Shown here in pieces: positions 21,801-32,566 of a stretch of 64,000 nucleotides of DNA (positions within the stretch are counted from its first letter, which is position 1; the number at the start of each line of letters is the position of its first letter). Below the pieces are notes generated by a model. It saw nothing but the letters and a program-made list of their open reading frames with translations, was not told where the DNA came from and did no database searches. The translations under genes were made by a program, and so were the position numbers. The stretch is from Campylobacter sputorum subsp. sputorum (GTDB lineage Bacteria; Campylobacterota; Campylobacteria; Campylobacterales; Campylobacteraceae), in the NCBI RefSeq assembly GCF_008245005.1, contig NZ_CP043427.1:558001-622000 (forward strand). The letters run 5' to 3'.

Positions 21801-22290
21801 AAATGCCGCAAAAAGCTATGTTTATCACTATGAAAATGAGTTTAGTAAAGAAAAAGAGTATATTTCTGTAAGGGGAGAGGATAATTTATTTGCTTATAAA
21901 AAGATAAAATCGCTTTTATATATAGTTGATGAAAAAGATAGCTTAAAAGATATACTTCTTGTTTTAATTGCTGCCAAGGTTTCTGGCGTAAAAACAGCTA
22001 TAAGCTATAAAGATGAAAATGAAGATATCAAATTTATAAAACAATATAAAGATATTTTTGGAATAGAGTTTGTCAAAGAGGCTGATTTTAAAGATTATGA
22101 ACGAATTAGATATCATGGAGATTGTAATGAAATTTATAAAAAAGCAAGTGCTTTGGCAAAGATTATTATAAGAAATAAACCTCTTTTAAATGGTCGCTTT
22201 GAGTTGCTGTATTATTATAATGAAAAATCAACAAGCGTGTCGTTTCATAGATATGGAAATTTAGGTGCTAGAGCACTAGATTTCAAATGA
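18838..22290 (+). CDS. putA: PutA, bifunctional proline dehydrogenase / P5C dehydrogenase
   Basis: This 1150-residue enzyme oxidises proline to glutamate in two steps. The N-terminal FAD domain has the family motif IRFVKGANMEAEE near residue 280. The aldehyde dehydrogenase half has SPWNFPIGIP, the catalytic pair E735 (ETGGKNA) and C769 (SGQKCSATS), and QPFGGVKKSAVGYGRK. No N-terminal ribbon-helix-helix repressor domain is visible, so it is a purely enzymatic PutA. About 170 C-terminal residues lie beyond the dehydrogenase core. It is paired with putP 27 nt downstream. Confidence 0.95.
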   Translation: MKQDVVLNSLKLAEELQNKVNSSISQKEKSFHEKMKKLLVNPKNKVMLIELLDRSFRSKDSSKCFDLIKKTFDKYGVADFFSPYEKFLLFAFLNFGKLVPSISVPFFIDHIRQDTKDMVLDANSSVLKPHIENRRRENITLNVNLIGEEVLGEGEAAFRIKKYEEAIKSDFISYISIKITTIFSQINIIDFDYSKKEIVKRLSHLYELAISEQKRQNMSKFINLDMEEYRDLELTSEAFKEAISKYPDYQAGIVLQAYIPDSFKYLQDLFEFSKQRVENGGKPIKIRFVKGANMEAEETVASQKGWALPTFDKKVDTDSNYKKMLYFILENERYKYINIGIASHNIFEIAHAYTLISQSNALDSFTFEMLEGMSLQTSFELSKLHELILYAPICDKEHFNNAIAYLVRRLDENTAKDNFMRYFFDLKVGDENWEIQKEIFLNSLKGIEALDNTPRRKQNRLEPVIKSEISKTDIFVNESDTDFVLQNNRKLANLIKEKYTNLDAVEISAMGNKALHSDEILEVRNKINDKLIAKIGLASKQGISEALDMAKNSKYSELSFEEIYQILSKAAEIFRAKRGELLGIAALEVGKTFGEIDPEISEAIDFIEFYPHSLRVLQKQNPKTKFKPKGISVTISPWNFPIGIPVGTIVGPLAAGNRVIFKPSSLSSVTGYEICKMFWEAGIPKDALIYLPTKGKMVSECLLKDDLVKFCVLTGGEDTAYNILKENPKIVLSAETGGKNATIVTKAADRDSAIKNIIHSAFSNSGQKCSATSFLILEDEVYDDENFKNTLVDAASSMATGDPFEFKNKIGTLADKPSDKVKKALSELKDYESWALKPEFINNNEFIMKPCIKYGTKKGDFTHMSELFTPVLTVMRANDLKDAIDIANSTGYGLTGALESLDEKEWEYYKENIEVGNIYINKPTTGAIVLRQPFGGVKKSAVGYGRKVGIYNYITQFLDISQDEVDVNLKENEFTTALASLNIDKDTLNAAKSYVYHYENEFSKEKEYISVRGEDNLFAYKKIKSLLYIVDEKDSLKDILLVLIAAKVSGVKTAISYKDENEDIKFIKQYKDIFGIEFVKEADFKDYERIRYHGDCNEIYKKASALAKIIIRNKPLLNGRFELLYYYNEKSTSVSFHRYGNLGARALDFK

Positions 22291-22317
22291 GCATAAAATA
22301 AACAAAAAAGGAACAAT

Positions 22318-24066
22318 ATGGAATCAGTAGACATAAGCTTACCAATAGCTGTAACTTTTGTTATATATTCTTTGGGAATGTTAGCAATAGGTTTTTATTT
22401 TTATAATCAAAATAAAACAGCAGAGGATTATTTTTTAGGAAGTCGCTCTATGGGTCCGGTAGTTTCAGCACTTAGTGCTGGAGCTAGCGATATGAGCGGT
22501 TGGCTTTTGATGGGGTTGCCAGGGGCTTTATATGCAGGTGGTTTAATAGAAGCAAATATAGCCATAGGATTAACTGTTGGTGCTACATTAAACTGGATGT
22601 TTGTAGCAAAAAGGCTAAGGATTTATACTAGTGTGATTGATAATTCTATTACTATTCCTGATTATTTTGAGACTAGATTTAGTGATGATAGCCATATTTT
22701 AAGAGTTATATGTGCTATTGTTATACTTATATTTTTTACAATTTATATATCAAGTGGATTAGTTGGAGGGGCAAAACTTTTTGAAGCAACATTTGGTCTT
22801 GAGTATTATAACGCATTGATAACAGGAACGGTCATTATAGTTGTTTATACATTTTTTGGCGGATATAAGGCTGTTTGCTGGACAGATCTTGTGCAAGGAC
22901 TTTTGATGATGGGTGCCTTGGTTGTTGTAGCTATTGTAATGCTTTATCAAATAGGCGGTTTTGGTGAAGCTATAAAATACATAAAAAATTCAGATGATTC
23001 TAGAACTCAAATAGCACTATATCAAAAAAACATACCTCAAATTATACAAAAAATGGAAAATGGCGATATAAATACCATAAAACAAGATATAGATGATATA
23101 AAATCAGCATTTTTAAATGCAAAAGATATGCAAATAGTAAATAAAGGTAAAAATATCGATGTAAAAGAGTTTATACAAAATTTAGATAATGCAGTAAATT
23201 CAAACGATAAAGTTGCTTTGAAAAATCTTTTAAATTTATTAAAAAAACAAAAAATTACACAAAATAGACTTACTTTGTTTGATGGTGTTTCTATAATTAG
23301 CATAATTTCAGCTTTTGCTTGGGGGCTTGGATATTTTGGTCAACCTCATATATCGGTTAGATTTATGTCAATTCGCTCAGTAAAAGATATAAAAGTAGCA
23401 ACAAGTGTTGGTATTTCTTGGATGTTTATTAGTTTATTTGCAACTTGTGCAATGGGGCTTTTGGGAATTGCTTATATAAATAAATTTAACCTTAGTTTGC
23501 AAGATCCAGAAAAAATATTTATCGTAATGAGCCAACTTCTTTTTAATCCATGGGTAGCTGGAGTGCTTTTAAGTGCTATTTTAGCTGCTATTATGAGCAC
23601 CGCAAGTTCTCAACTTTTGGTGTCAAGTTCAACAATAGCAGAAGATTTTTATAGAAGAGTATTTAAAAAAGATGCATCTGAAAAACAAGTGATGATACTA
23701 AGTAGAGGCGGAGTTTTGCTAGTTTCGCTAATTGCTTTTATCATATCTTTTGATAAAAACTCAAGTATCTTAAATATAGTTTCTTATGCTTGGGCTGGAT
23801 TTGGTGCAAGTTTTGGTAGTGTTATAGTGTTTTCTTTGTTTTGGAGAAGAATGACAAGGCTTGGTGCGATATTTGGTATGATTACTGGGGCTGTGGTTGT
23901 GGTTGTATGGAAAAATTACTTATCTGAAGCTTTAAATTTACCTCTTTATGAGATAATCCCCGGATTTTTAGCAGCTAGTGTGGTTATAGTCCTTGTTAGT
24001 TTAACTCAACCAGCAAGAGAAGGAACTAAAAAAGCTTTTGATACTATGATGGAAAATATTAAATAG
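22318..24066 (+). CDS. putP: PutP, sodium/proline symporter with an inserted soluble segment
   Basis: This sodium:solute symporter brings in proline for PutA. Core motifs include [20 protein letters not shown] in the Na+-binding first helices and [16 protein letters not shown]. At 582 residues it is about 80-90 longer than typical PutP. The extra length is a hydrophilic, helical segment at about residues 225-320, between two membrane segments and just before [16 protein letters not shown]. It is in one transcript with putA and has an AAAGGAA site. Its stop overlaps the convergent cysQ-like gene by 8 nt. Confidence 0.92.
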   Translation: MESVDISLPIAVTFVIYSLGMLAIGFYFYNQNKTAEDYFLGSRSMGPVVSALSAGASDMSGWLLMGLPGALYAGGLIEANIAIGLTVGATLNWMFVAKRLRIYTSVIDNSITIPDYFETRFSDDSHILRVICAIVILIFFTIYISSGLVGGAKLFEATFGLEYYNALITGTVIIVVYTFFGGYKAVCWTDLVQGLLMMGALVVVAIVMLYQIGGFGEAIKYIKNSDDSRTQIALYQKNIPQIIQKMENGDINTIKQDIDDIKSAFLNAKDMQIVNKGKNIDVKEFIQNLDNAVNSNDKVALKNLLNLLKKQKITQNRLTLFDGVSIISIISAFAWGLGYFGQPHISVRFMSIRSVKDIKVATSVGISWMFISLFATCAMGLLGIAYINKFNLSLQDPEKIFIVMSQLLFNPWVAGVLLSAILAAIMSTASSQLLVSSSTIAEDFYRRVFKKDASEKQVMILSRGGVLLVSLIAFIISFDKNSSILNIVSYAWAGFGASFGSVIVFSLFWRRMTRLGAIFGMITGAVVVVVWKNYLSEALNLPLYEIIPGFLAASVVIVLVSLTQPAREGTKKAFDTMMENIK

Positions 24067-24832
24067 TTTTTAAAAGTTTTAGAAAATGCTCGATATTATG
24101 GGCATTTTCTCTGCTTAGTGCTATATATGGTTCATTTTTTAATTTTGGTGTGTTATATTTCAAAAATTCCCCATTTTTTGAATTTACCATTATGCCGCCA
24201 CTTGCATTTACCATCAAATCGCCTACCGCGATATCCCAAGAATGCGAAATTCTATTTCTCAAAAAAATTCCGGCATTTCCAAGTGCAAGTTTATAAAACT
24301 TAATGCCAGAGCCAATATGAATGATTTCTGTTTTAAATTTATCTATGATATCTTGTTTCATTGTTGTTATACGCTCTTTTTGGCTACCTAAAAGCATAAT
24401 ATTTGGAGATATATCAACTCTAAATTTATTTAATTTTTCATCATTTATATAAACTTCTTTCCCATCACAACTCATAAAATTATCATACATTGGCAAATAA
24501 ATTATGCCTAAGATGGGTCTATTGTTTTTTATAAGTGCTATTAATATACAAAACTCATTTTCGCCTTTTACAAAATGAGATGTGCCATCAAGAGGATCAA
24601 TTAACCAAAAAGTGTCGCTATTTTTATCTGCATTATCAATCTCTTCAGAACATATGCCAATACCTGTTTGTTCTAGCATTTTTACTATAATCTCATTTGC
24701 CGCAATATCTGCATCAGTTACTATACTTCCATCTGTTTTTTTATATTTACTAAATCCATTTTTTCTGTACCACATAATTTTTTGTGAGGCTAGTTTTGCT
24801 GCTTTTATGGCTAAATTTAATTCACTTTTCAT
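24059..24832 (-). CDS. cysQ: Inositol monophosphatase family phosphatase (CysQ-like)
   Basis: This 257-residue lithium-sensitive-type sugar/nucleotide phosphatase has metal-binding motifs [20 protein letters not shown] and HSWDIAVGD, all of the IMPase fold. The DPLDGTSHF form and overall length suit CysQ, which hydrolyses 3'-phosphoadenosine 5'-phosphate. SuhB-type inositol phosphatase activity is the alternative. It is the last of a three-gene minus-strand block (rseP, yggS, cysQ) and overlaps yggS by 4 nt. Confidence 0.8.
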   Translation of the reverse strand: MKSELNLAIKAAKLASQKIMWYRKNGFSKYKKTDGSIVTDADIAANEIIVKMLEQTGIGICSEEIDNADKNSDTFWLIDPLDGTSHFVKGENEFCILIALIKNNRPILGIIYLPMYDNFMSCDGKEVYINDEKLNKFRVDISPNIMLLGSQKERITTMKQDIIDKFKTEIIHIGSGIKFYKLALGNAGIFLRNRISHSWDIAVGDLMVNASGGIMVNSKNGEFLKYNTPKLKNEPYIALSRENAHNIEHFLKLLKTI

Positions 24833-25485
24833 CTCATATCTTTAAAAAGTATTGTTCCAAGTCTTAGCATATTTGAGCCACATTTTATAGCTAGTTCAAA
24901 ATCGCTACTCATTCCCATAGAGCAAATTTTAGCTCCGTTTGATTTTAGTTTTTCATAAATTTTATATGTATCTTCAAAACTTTTTCTTACTAAATTTACA
25001 TCATCGCTATTTGCACCTATACTCATAACACCGCACATATTTAGATTTTTACATTCTTGTTGAATTTGCAAATATTCTTCGAGTGCTTTATTTGTATCAA
25101 TTCCGCTTTTAGTATCTTCGTTTGCTACATTTATCTCAAGAAGTGTATCTAGTTTGTAATCTAATCTTTTATCAACTTTTTTTGCAAGTTCAAGCGAATT
25201 GCAACTTTGCCAGAGTGTAGGGCGTAGCGAAATGAGTTGATTTATTTTATTGCTTTGAAGCGAGCCTATAAAATGCCATTTGATATCATAGTTTTGAAGT
25301 TCACTCATCTTTTTGTTTAAATCTTGAACTTTGTTTTCGCCAAATTCAATTTGACCTTGATTATATAAATTTATAATTTCATTTGATGTTACATATTTGC
25401 TTACTGCTATTAATTTTATTTCGTTATGTTGGCTAAATTTATCTTTTGTATTTTGAATTTTTTCTAAAATTTCTTGGTAATTCAT
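24829..25485 (-). CDS. YggS family PLP homeostasis protein
   Basis: The 218-residue protein folds as a single alanine-racemase-like barrel that binds pyridoxal phosphate on Lys30 (LIAVSKYV). Family motifs are FGENKVQDL, WHFIGSLQSNK and MGMSSDFELAIKCGSNMLRLG. YggS/PROSC proteins buffer PLP and have no known enzymatic activity. It starts with ATG after a strong GGGAGG site inside the end of rseP; the two overlap by one base. Confidence 0.92.
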   Translation of the reverse strand: MNYQEILEKIQNTKDKFSQHNEIKLIAVSKYVTSNEIINLYNQGQIEFGENKVQDLNKKMSELQNYDIKWHFIGSLQSNKINQLISLRPTLWQSCNSLELAKKVDKRLDYKLDTLLEINVANEDTKSGIDTNKALEEYLQIQQECKNLNMCGVMSIGANSDDVNLVRKSFEDTYKIYEKLKSNGAKICSMGMSSDFELAIKCGSNMLRLGTILFKDMR

Positions 25486-26597
25486 TAGTTATAACCTCCC
25501 GCTAAACGAAAAATATCATTCATGATTGTAAATGCCATAAGGGCAAACAAAAAAGCCATCCCGCCATAAGTTAGCATTGAAAATACTTTTTGCGAAACTG
25601 GTTTTTTAAATATAAGTTCATAAGCATTAAAAAGTATATGTCCACCATCAAGTGCCGGGATTGGAAAAAGATTTAATATGCCTAAATTTACAGATATCAA
25701 AGCCGTGATTATAAGCAGTGCCGAAAGGCTAATGCTAGCAGCTTTTGAAGTAATATCACTCATTGCAACTATGCCGCCTAACTCTTTAATTGGCACAACG
25801 CCAACTATAAGTTTTTCTAGGCTAAGAAAAATAAGCTTTGATGCTTGCAGGGTTTCATCTAGTGCGTAACTTATTGAGCTTAAACCAGTGTGATAAAGTG
25901 TAGTAAGTTCGCCACTTGGAGAAATGCCAATTAGAGGTTTTTGAATTTCTTCTTTAAATATAGTATAGGTTTTGCCTATCTTTGGTGTTAGTAAAACATC
26001 TAAAATAATACCATTTCTTTGTATATTTATATGCATAGGATTTGGTGTAACCAGTTTGCTAATATCGTTCCACTCTTTAACTTCTATGCCATCTATGGCT
26101 AAAATTTTATCGCCTTTTTGTATATTTGCACTAAGTGCTGACGAGTTTTCAAGCACACTACCTACAACCGGAGCTAATTTTTGCACACCTATATGTCCTA
26201 ATGCTATGTATAGTAAGAATGCCAAAAATATGTTAAAAAACGGACCTGCAGCCAGTATGAAAATTCGCCCAAGCGGCGAAAGAGAGTTATAGCTATCTGG
26301 ATCATCGCTTCTTATGTTTGGATTTGTATCATCTTGACCTTTTAATTGCACATACCCACCAAGAGGTATTGCACTTATACAATAAGTAGTGTCTTTGATT
26401 TTTTTTGAAAATATCTTTTCTCCAAAGCCTATACTAAAAACATTTATATGAACACCAAGCTTTTTTGCTGCTAAAAAATGCCCAAGCTCATGAAAAAATA
26501 TCAAAAATGAGATTATTAGTATAGTTGCTAAGAAATTAGCCCCATAATGCCAAAAACCTAATAATAAAATAGTTAGTGTAAAAAGTATGCTTTTCAA
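25485..26597 (-). CDS. rseP: RseP-type site-2 membrane metalloprotease
   Basis: The 370-residue inner-membrane zinc protease has HELGH at residues 36-40 in the first conserved membrane region. A PDZ domain follows around residues 140-210 (VLENSSALSANIQKGDKIL), and the second active-site region is NLFPIPALDGGH near the C-terminus. It has one PDZ domain, whereas E. coli RseP has two. Site-2 proteases cut membrane-bound regulators or signal-peptide remnants. No sigma-E/RseA pair is in the window, so the substrate is unknown. Confidence 0.9.
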   Translation of the reverse strand: MKSILFTLTILLLGFWHYGANFLATILIISFLIFFHELGHFLAAKKLGVHINVFSIGFGEKIFSKKIKDTTYCISAIPLGGYVQLKGQDDTNPNIRSDDPDSYNSLSPLGRIFILAAGPFFNIFLAFLLYIALGHIGVQKLAPVVGSVLENSSALSANIQKGDKILAIDGIEVKEWNDISKLVTPNPMHINIQRNGIILDVLLTPKIGKTYTIFKEEIQKPLIGISPSGELTTLYHTGLSSISYALDETLQASKLIFLSLEKLIVGVVPIKELGGIVAMSDITSKAASISLSALLIITALISVNLGILNLFPIPALDGGHILFNAYELIFKKPVSQKVFSMLTYGGMAFLFALMAFTIMNDIFRLAGGYN

Positions 26598-26758
26598 AGT
26601 TTATATCCTACTAAAAAATAATATATAAATTTATCATTTTTTAATAAATTTAGCATTAACTGGCAAAAATTAAATAAATATTTTTTAAATTGATATAATT
26701 ACTATCAAGTTTTCTAACTATATTTTCTCATTATATTGCAATTTTTGTCAATCTTTGG

Positions 26759-26764
26759 TATAAT
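26759..26764 (+). promoter_or_regulatory. -10 element of the htpG promoter
   Basis: TATAAT in TTTGGTATAATCTGC lies 27 nt before the htpG ATG. No CIRCE-type or other heat-shock operator was recognised in 26598-26790. Confidence 0.55.
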
Positions 26765-26790
26765 CTGCTAAAAATTTCAAAGGAATACAA

Positions 26791-28632
26791 ATGTCAAAAC
26801 ACGAATTTCAAACAGAAGTAAATGATCTTTTAAATTTGATGATTCACTCTCTTTATTCAAACAAAGAGATATTTTTAAGAGAGCTTATATCAAATGCAAG
26901 CGACGCTCTAGATAAGTTAAATTATCTAACTTTAACAGACGATAAATATAAATCTCTTAATTACACTCCAAAGATAGAAATTTCTGTAGATAAAGAGGCA
27001 AAAACTCTAATCATAAGTGATAATGGTATAGGAATGGATGAAAATGAACTTATAAATAATCTTGGAACCATTGCAAGAAGTGGAACTAAAGGTTTTTTAA
27101 GTCAAATAAGCGGTGATGCTAAAAAAGATTCAAATCTCATAGGCCAGTTTGGTGTAGGCTTTTACTCAGCTTTTATGGTGGCTTCTAAAATAGAAGTAAC
27201 TAGCAAAAAAGCATTAAATGATGAAGCTTATGAATGGAGTAGTGACGCTAAAAATTATGAGATAAAAAAAGCTTCAAAAGAAACGCATGGAACATCTATA
27301 AAACTATATTTAAATGATGATGAGTTTTTAGAAACATATAGATTAGAGGGTATTATAAAGAAATACTCAAATCACATTCCTTATCCTATTTTTATGGACA
27401 AAGAGGAATGGATAGCACCAAAAGATGGCGAAAAAGAAGGGCATTATGAGAGCAAAAATACTCAAATAAACAAAGCTAGTGCTCTTTGGCAAATGAGCAA
27501 AAGTTCATTAAAAGAAGAAGATTATAATGAGTTTTATAAACAAATTTCTCACGATAGCACAGATCCACTTATGTATATTCATACAAAAGCAGAAGGCAAG
27601 ATAGAATACACAACGCTATTTTATGTTCCAAGTGTTGAGCCTTTTGATCTTTTTAGAGTTGATTATCAAAGTGGCGTAAAATTATATGTAAAAAGAGTTT
27701 TTATAACAGATGATGAAAAAGAGCTTTTACCTACACATTTAAGATTTGTAAAAGGTATAATCGATGTTGAAGATTTGCCTTTAAATGTAAGTCGAGAAAT
27801 TTTACAAGATAACATTATAATGAGAAGCGTAAAAGAAGCAAGTGTTAAGAAAATTTATAGCGAGTTAGAAAAACTTCTTAAAAATGATAGAGAAAAATAC
27901 ATTAAATTTTATAAACTTTTTGGTAAAGTTTTAAAAGAAGGGTTATATGGATTTGGTGCAAACAAAGACGATATATTAAATTTAACTCTGTTTAAATCAA
28001 GCTCAAGAGATGGATATATCACGCTTAAAGAATACAAAGACGCTATGAAAAAAGATCAAAAATCTATATATTTCATAACAGGCAAAGATGAGAAAATGCT
28101 TAAAAACTCACCACTTCTTGAAGCATTTAATGAAAAAAATATAGAAGTATTGATTTGTGATGATGAGATAGATAGCATTGTTATGCCAATGGTGTACGAA
28201 TATGATAAAACACCTATAAAACCTGTGCAAAATGCTGATGATGAGGTTAGTTTAGATGAGAAGATTGATGAGAGTAAATACGCAGAACTTGTAGTAAAAT
28301 TAAAAGAATGTTTAAAAGATGAAATTAAAGATGTAAAAGTAACTTCAAGGCTTAAAGATTCTCCAGCTTGTTTGGTTTATGATAAAAATGACCCAGATTT
28401 TGCAACACAACAGATGTTAAAACAGATGGGACAAAATGTGCCTGAAATAAAACCTATACTTGAAATAAATCCAAATCATGAAATATTTTTAAAACTTAAA
28501 GAAAATCAAATCATGATAAATGATATCTCAAATTTACTTTTAAATATGGCTAAGATTAGTGAAGGTATGAATATAACAAATCCAAATGAATTTGCTAAAA
28601 TACTTTCAAAAGTAATACTAAAAGCTTTATAA
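26791..28632 (+). CDS. htpG: HtpG, Hsp90 chaperone
   Basis: The 613-residue bacterial Hsp90 has the N-terminal GHKL ATPase motifs [19 protein letters not shown] and [14 protein letters not shown], then the middle domain with [10 protein letters not shown] and a C-terminal dimerisation domain. It lacks the eukaryotic charged linker and MEEVD tail. It remodels client proteins in the cytoplasm. The start has an AAAGGAA site seven bases upstream. Confidence 0.97.
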   Translation: MSKHEFQTEVNDLLNLMIHSLYSNKEIFLRELISNASDALDKLNYLTLTDDKYKSLNYTPKIEISVDKEAKTLIISDNGIGMDENELINNLGTIARSGTKGFLSQISGDAKKDSNLIGQFGVGFYSAFMVASKIEVTSKKALNDEAYEWSSDAKNYEIKKASKETHGTSIKLYLNDDEFLETYRLEGIIKKYSNHIPYPIFMDKEEWIAPKDGEKEGHYESKNTQINKASALWQMSKSSLKEEDYNEFYKQISHDSTDPLMYIHTKAEGKIEYTTLFYVPSVEPFDLFRVDYQSGVKLYVKRVFITDDEKELLPTHLRFVKGIIDVEDLPLNVSREILQDNIIMRSVKEASVKKIYSELEKLLKNDREKYIKFYKLFGKVLKEGLYGFGANKDDILNLTLFKSSSRDGYITLKEYKDAMKKDQKSIYFITGKDEKMLKNSPLLEAFNEKNIEVLICDDEIDSIVMPMVYEYDKTPIKPVQNADDEVSLDEKIDESKYAELVVKLKECLKDEIKDVKVTSRLKDSPACLVYDKNDPDFATQQMLKQMGQNVPEIKPILEINPNHEIFLKLKENQIMINDISNLLLNMAKISEGMNITNPNEFAKILSKVILKAL

Positions 28633-28651
28633 AAAACTCAAATTATGCTAA

Positions 28652-28685
28652 AATAGCCCTTATAATTAAATTTATGAGGGCTATT
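28652..28685 (+). promoter_or_regulatory. Hairpin covering the ribosome binding site of the CPYC protein gene
   Basis: A 9-bp perfect stem (28652-28660 with 28677-28685, 16-base loop) ends one base before the ATG at 28686. Its right arm contains most of the GAGGG site, so in the folded RNA the site is masked. It also lies 20 nt after the htpG stop and could act as a weak terminator, though no T-run follows. Confidence 0.5.
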
Positions 28686-29405
28686 ATGAAAAACATATTT
28701 TTTATTTTATGTTTAAGCGTGATTTTAAATGGTGGCGAATTAGAAAAAAATTTAAAAAATCTTTTTCCAACTTACGATGTAGTTTCTGTTGACAAGCTAA
28801 ATTCTATACCTAAATCAAATTTAGTAGTTTTGATGGATAAAACTAGCAATCAAAAAGATATCATAATAAGCGATGATAGTGGTAAAAATTTCTTTTATGT
28901 AAAAAATGCTTTTTTAAAAGATAAAAATGATAAAAAGCTTTACGATCAAAAGGTTGAATTTATAGAAGATAAAGTTCAAAAAGAAGTTTTTGAGATACTA
29001 AAAACTATCCCGCAAGATAGATTTATAAGTATAAATTCTTTTTATAAAGATAATAAAAAAACAATTTATATGATAACAGATCCGGAGTGTCCGTATTGCA
29101 AAAAAGAGATGGATAGACTTGTAAAATACCTTAGAAATGCAAATTTAAAGATTATTTTTGCACCAGTTCATGGAAAAAGTGCTTTTATAAAGTCAGCTAT
29201 TATGCTTGAGAGATCAAAAAGTATTGATCCATCAAACCAAAAAGCTTTTATAGATTTAATAAGCAAATATTATGATACAAATACTGCTGTAACTGATGAT
29301 ATGGCTAGTGATGAACAGGTGCAAAAAGTATTTTTTGATGCTAAGAAAATTTTCTCAAAAGGACTTGTAAAGAGCGTGCCTTTTATGTTTGAGATAGATA
29401 AATAA
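28686..29405 (+). CDS. Exported DsbC/DsbG-like thioredoxin-fold protein
   Basis: This 239-residue protein has a cleavable signal peptide (about residues 1-17) and a thioredoxin-fold domain with a CPYC active site at Cys135/Cys138. The N-terminal part resembles the dimerisation region of DsbC-type isomerases. It is likely a periplasmic disulfide isomerase or reductase; the partner (DsbD/CcdA) is not in the window. The ATG at 28686 has GAGGG five bases upstream; the ATG at 28674 has no site and is rejected. Confidence 0.8.
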   Translation: MKNIFFILCLSVILNGGELEKNLKNLFPTYDVVSVDKLNSIPKSNLVVLMDKTSNQKDIIISDDSGKNFFYVKNAFLKDKNDKKLYDQKVEFIEDKVQKEVFEILKTIPQDRFISINSFYKDNKKTIYMITDPECPYCKKEMDRLVKYLRNANLKIIFAPVHGKSAFIKSAIMLERSKSIDPSNQKAFIDLISKYYDTNTAVTDDMASDEQVQKVFFDAKKIFSKGLVKSVPFMFEIDK

Positions 29406-29447
29406 AAATAAATTTTTAAAATTAAATTTGAAATTTAAATTTTATGT

Positions 29448-29453
29448 TATAAT
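29448..29453 (+). promoter_or_regulatory. -10 element upstream of the asparaginase gene
   Basis: TATAAT preceded by TG (extended -10) and a T-rich stretch, 59 nt before the ATG at 29512. This suggests a leader of about 50 nt. Confidence 0.5.
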
Positions 29454-29508
29454 TATGCTCGAAAATTAGTTTTAATTACTAATAATATCTTAATTTTTAG
29501 GAGTGTAA

Positions 29509-30558
<1,050 letters not shown>

Positions 30559-30561
30559 AAT

Positions 30562-30583
30562 TAAGGGCGAAAATTCGCCCTTA
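30562..30583 (+). terminator. Terminator after ansB
   Basis: TAAGGGCGA and TCGCCCTTA form a GC-rich stem with a short AT loop immediately after the ansB stop. The stem is strong; the T-run is short. Confidence 0.7.
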
Positions 30584-30608
30584 TAAACAGTTATTAATCC
30601 AATTTTGA

Positions 30609-30614
30609 TATAAT
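30609..30614 (+). promoter_or_regulatory. -10 element of the first two-component operon
   Basis: TATAAT in TTTTGATATAATTC lies 24 nt before the response regulator ATG at 30638. Confidence 0.5.
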
Positions 30615-30637
30615 TCATATCAAAAAAAGGGTTGATA

Positions 30638-31318
30638 ATGATAAAAATACTTATGATTGAAGATGATTTAGAGTTAGCTGAAATTTTAACAGAGTATCTA
30701 GCTCAGTATGATATGGAAGTTGTAACGATAGACGATCCGTATCTTGGCATATCAACACTAAATATATCTAAATTTGACCTTCTTATTTTGGACTTAACTT
30801 TACCTGGAATTGACGGACTTGATGTTTGCAAAGATATCAGAAAAAATCATAATATTCCCATCATTATCTCAAGTGCTAGGCACGATATCACAGATAAAGT
30901 TGTAGCCTTAGAAAATGGAGCAGATGATTATTTACCAAAGCCGTATAATCCACAAGAATTGTGCGCTAGAATAAAAAGTCATTTAAGAAGACAAAGTGTA
31001 AATTTACAAGAAAATGCAAAAGAAAATATAAATAAAGATATCGTTTTAAAAGAATTTGAGCATGTTATACTTTTTAAAGGAAAAGAGCTTGATCTTACGA
31101 ATGCAGAGTATGATATTTTAGCGTATCTTATAAAAAAAGAGGGCGGAGCTATAACAAGAGAAGAGCTTGTTTATAACTGCGATGCTATAAATGAAGATTC
31201 AACAAATAAAAGTATAAATGTTATAATCGGTAGGATAAGAACAAAACTTGGAGATAGTCATAAAGAGCCAAAATATATCCATTCTGTTAGAGGTATTGGT
31301 TATAAGTTGGTTCAATGA
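30638..31318 (+). CDS. OmpR-family response regulator, paralogue of RacR
   Basis: The 226-residue regulator has a receiver domain with acidic pocket EDD at 8-10, phosphoacceptor Asp52 (LDLTLPG) and Lys in LPKPY, then a winged-helix domain ending GRIRTKLGD and VRGIGYKLV. It is strikingly similar along its whole length to the regulator at 36448, sharing MIEDD, DDPYLG, LLILDLTLPG, IPIIISSAR, GADDYLPKPY and VRGIGYKLV. ATG 30638 follows AAGGG; the TTG at 30632 is rejected. It overlaps its kinase gene by 4 nt. Confidence 0.9.
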   Translation: MIKILMIEDDLELAEILTEYLAQYDMEVVTIDDPYLGISTLNISKFDLLILDLTLPGIDGLDVCKDIRKNHNIPIIISSARHDITDKVVALENGADDYLPKPYNPQELCARIKSHLRRQSVNLQENAKENINKDIVLKEFEHVILFKGKELDLTNAEYDILAYLIKKEGGAITREELVYNCDAINEDSTNKSINVIIGRIRTKLGDSHKEPKYIHSVRGIGYKLVQ

Positions 31319-32556
31319 AAAATCGCTCTTCTATATTTTACGCTATTACTTTTATTTATGTTTTATCGATAATTTGTATATTTGTGTTGTTTTTATGGCT
31401 TATAAACTATGATAAGCAAAATTATACAAGAGAACTTAATAATAAATATTCTTATGTTACAAGAGTAACAATTTTTTATCTTAATAATATGATTTCTAAA
31501 CAAGATTATGAAAAACAGATGTCAAATATAGATATGCCTATGATAGAAGATCAAAAATTAGTAGATAATATCATAAAAAATGCAAATGTTTTGCAAGAAA
31601 TTTCAGGAGATCTAGGGACTGCTGCGATTTTAGTATATGAAAAGAGAAATTTTTTAAAAATCATTGTAAATGATAAAACTTTTTTATTGCAAGATGATGA
31701 TTACCAGCCTTATAGATATTTGATAGTAAAGCTGATTTTAGGAGCTGTTATACTTATACTTTTGATAGCTTATGCTTTTATTTTAAGAAAAATTAAACCT
31801 TTAAGAAAACTAAAAAGACAGATAGATAAATTTGCAAAAGGCGATCTTGACATAAAAAATGTCAAAACTGGAAATGATGAAATTTCCGAGGTTGCCGATG
31901 CTTTTTATATGGCTGTTATGCAGATAAAAAAATTAAACTCATCAAGGCAACTTTTTTTAAGAAATATTATGCATGAGTTAAAAACGCCTATCACAAAAGG
32001 CAGGATTACTGCTGAAATGATACAAAAGGATAAGTATCAAGAAAGACTTATAAATGTGTTTGAAAAGTTAGAAAATTTGATAAATGAATTTGCTGCTGTT
32101 GAAAGAGCTGCATCTACTTCAAGTATAGGTAACTTAAATTCATTTAAGATAGATGATATAATGGATGAAGCTATCGATATGGCAATGATTGATAAAGAAA
32201 ATTATACTCTTAATATACTAGATGATATAACTATAAATGTTGATTTTAAGCTTATTACCACCGCTATAAAAAATATGATAGATAATGCCATAAAGTATTC
32301 AACAAATAAGCATGTAAATATAATTGTTAATAAAAATACTATTAAATTTTGCAATGATGGAAAACCGCTTGATAATTCCATAGAATATTATTTAGAAGCA
32401 TTTACGCAAGGTAATAATGCCACAAAAAGCTTTGGTTTGGGGTTATACATAGTAGATAGCATACTAAAAGCTCATGGAATAAAACTTGGCTATAAATACA
32501 AAAATAATATGAATATTTTCTACTTTTATGATTTTGATAAATTGTTAGTGGATTAA
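31315..32556 (+). CDS. Sensor histidine kinase, paralogue of RacS
   Basis: This 413-residue kinase has an N-terminal membrane segment at about 8-30, a roughly 100-residue periplasmic region and a second membrane segment near 135-157. A HAMP region follows, then the H-box MHELKTP with His220, N-box IKNMIDNAIKYS and G-box SFGLGLYIVD. It closely resembles the kinase at 37116 in the cytoplasmic half, while the sensor regions differ more. It is coupled to its regulator by ATGA overlap. The signal is unknown. Confidence 0.9.
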   Translation: MKNRSSIFYAITFIYVLSIICIFVLFLWLINYDKQNYTRELNNKYSYVTRVTIFYLNNMISKQDYEKQMSNIDMPMIEDQKLVDNIIKNANVLQEISGDLGTAAILVYEKRNFLKIIVNDKTFLLQDDDYQPYRYLIVKLILGAVILILLIAYAFILRKIKPLRKLKRQIDKFAKGDLDIKNVKTGNDEISEVADAFYMAVMQIKKLNSSRQLFLRNIMHELKTPITKGRITAEMIQKDKYQERLINVFEKLENLINEFAAVERAASTSSIGNLNSFKIDDIMDEAIDMAMIDKENYTLNILDDITINVDFKLITTAIKNMIDNAIKYSTNKHVNIIVNKNTIKFCNDGKPLDNSIEYYLEAFTQGNNATKSFGLGLYIVDSILKAHGIKLGYKYKNNMNIFYFYDFDKLLVD

Positions 32557-32566
32557 ATTTAAAATA

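Noticed and set aside
24059-24066. Eight-base overlap of putP and cysQ-like stops as a regulatory device
   Set aside because: Convergent stop overlaps are common in compact genomes, and no structure points to a function.
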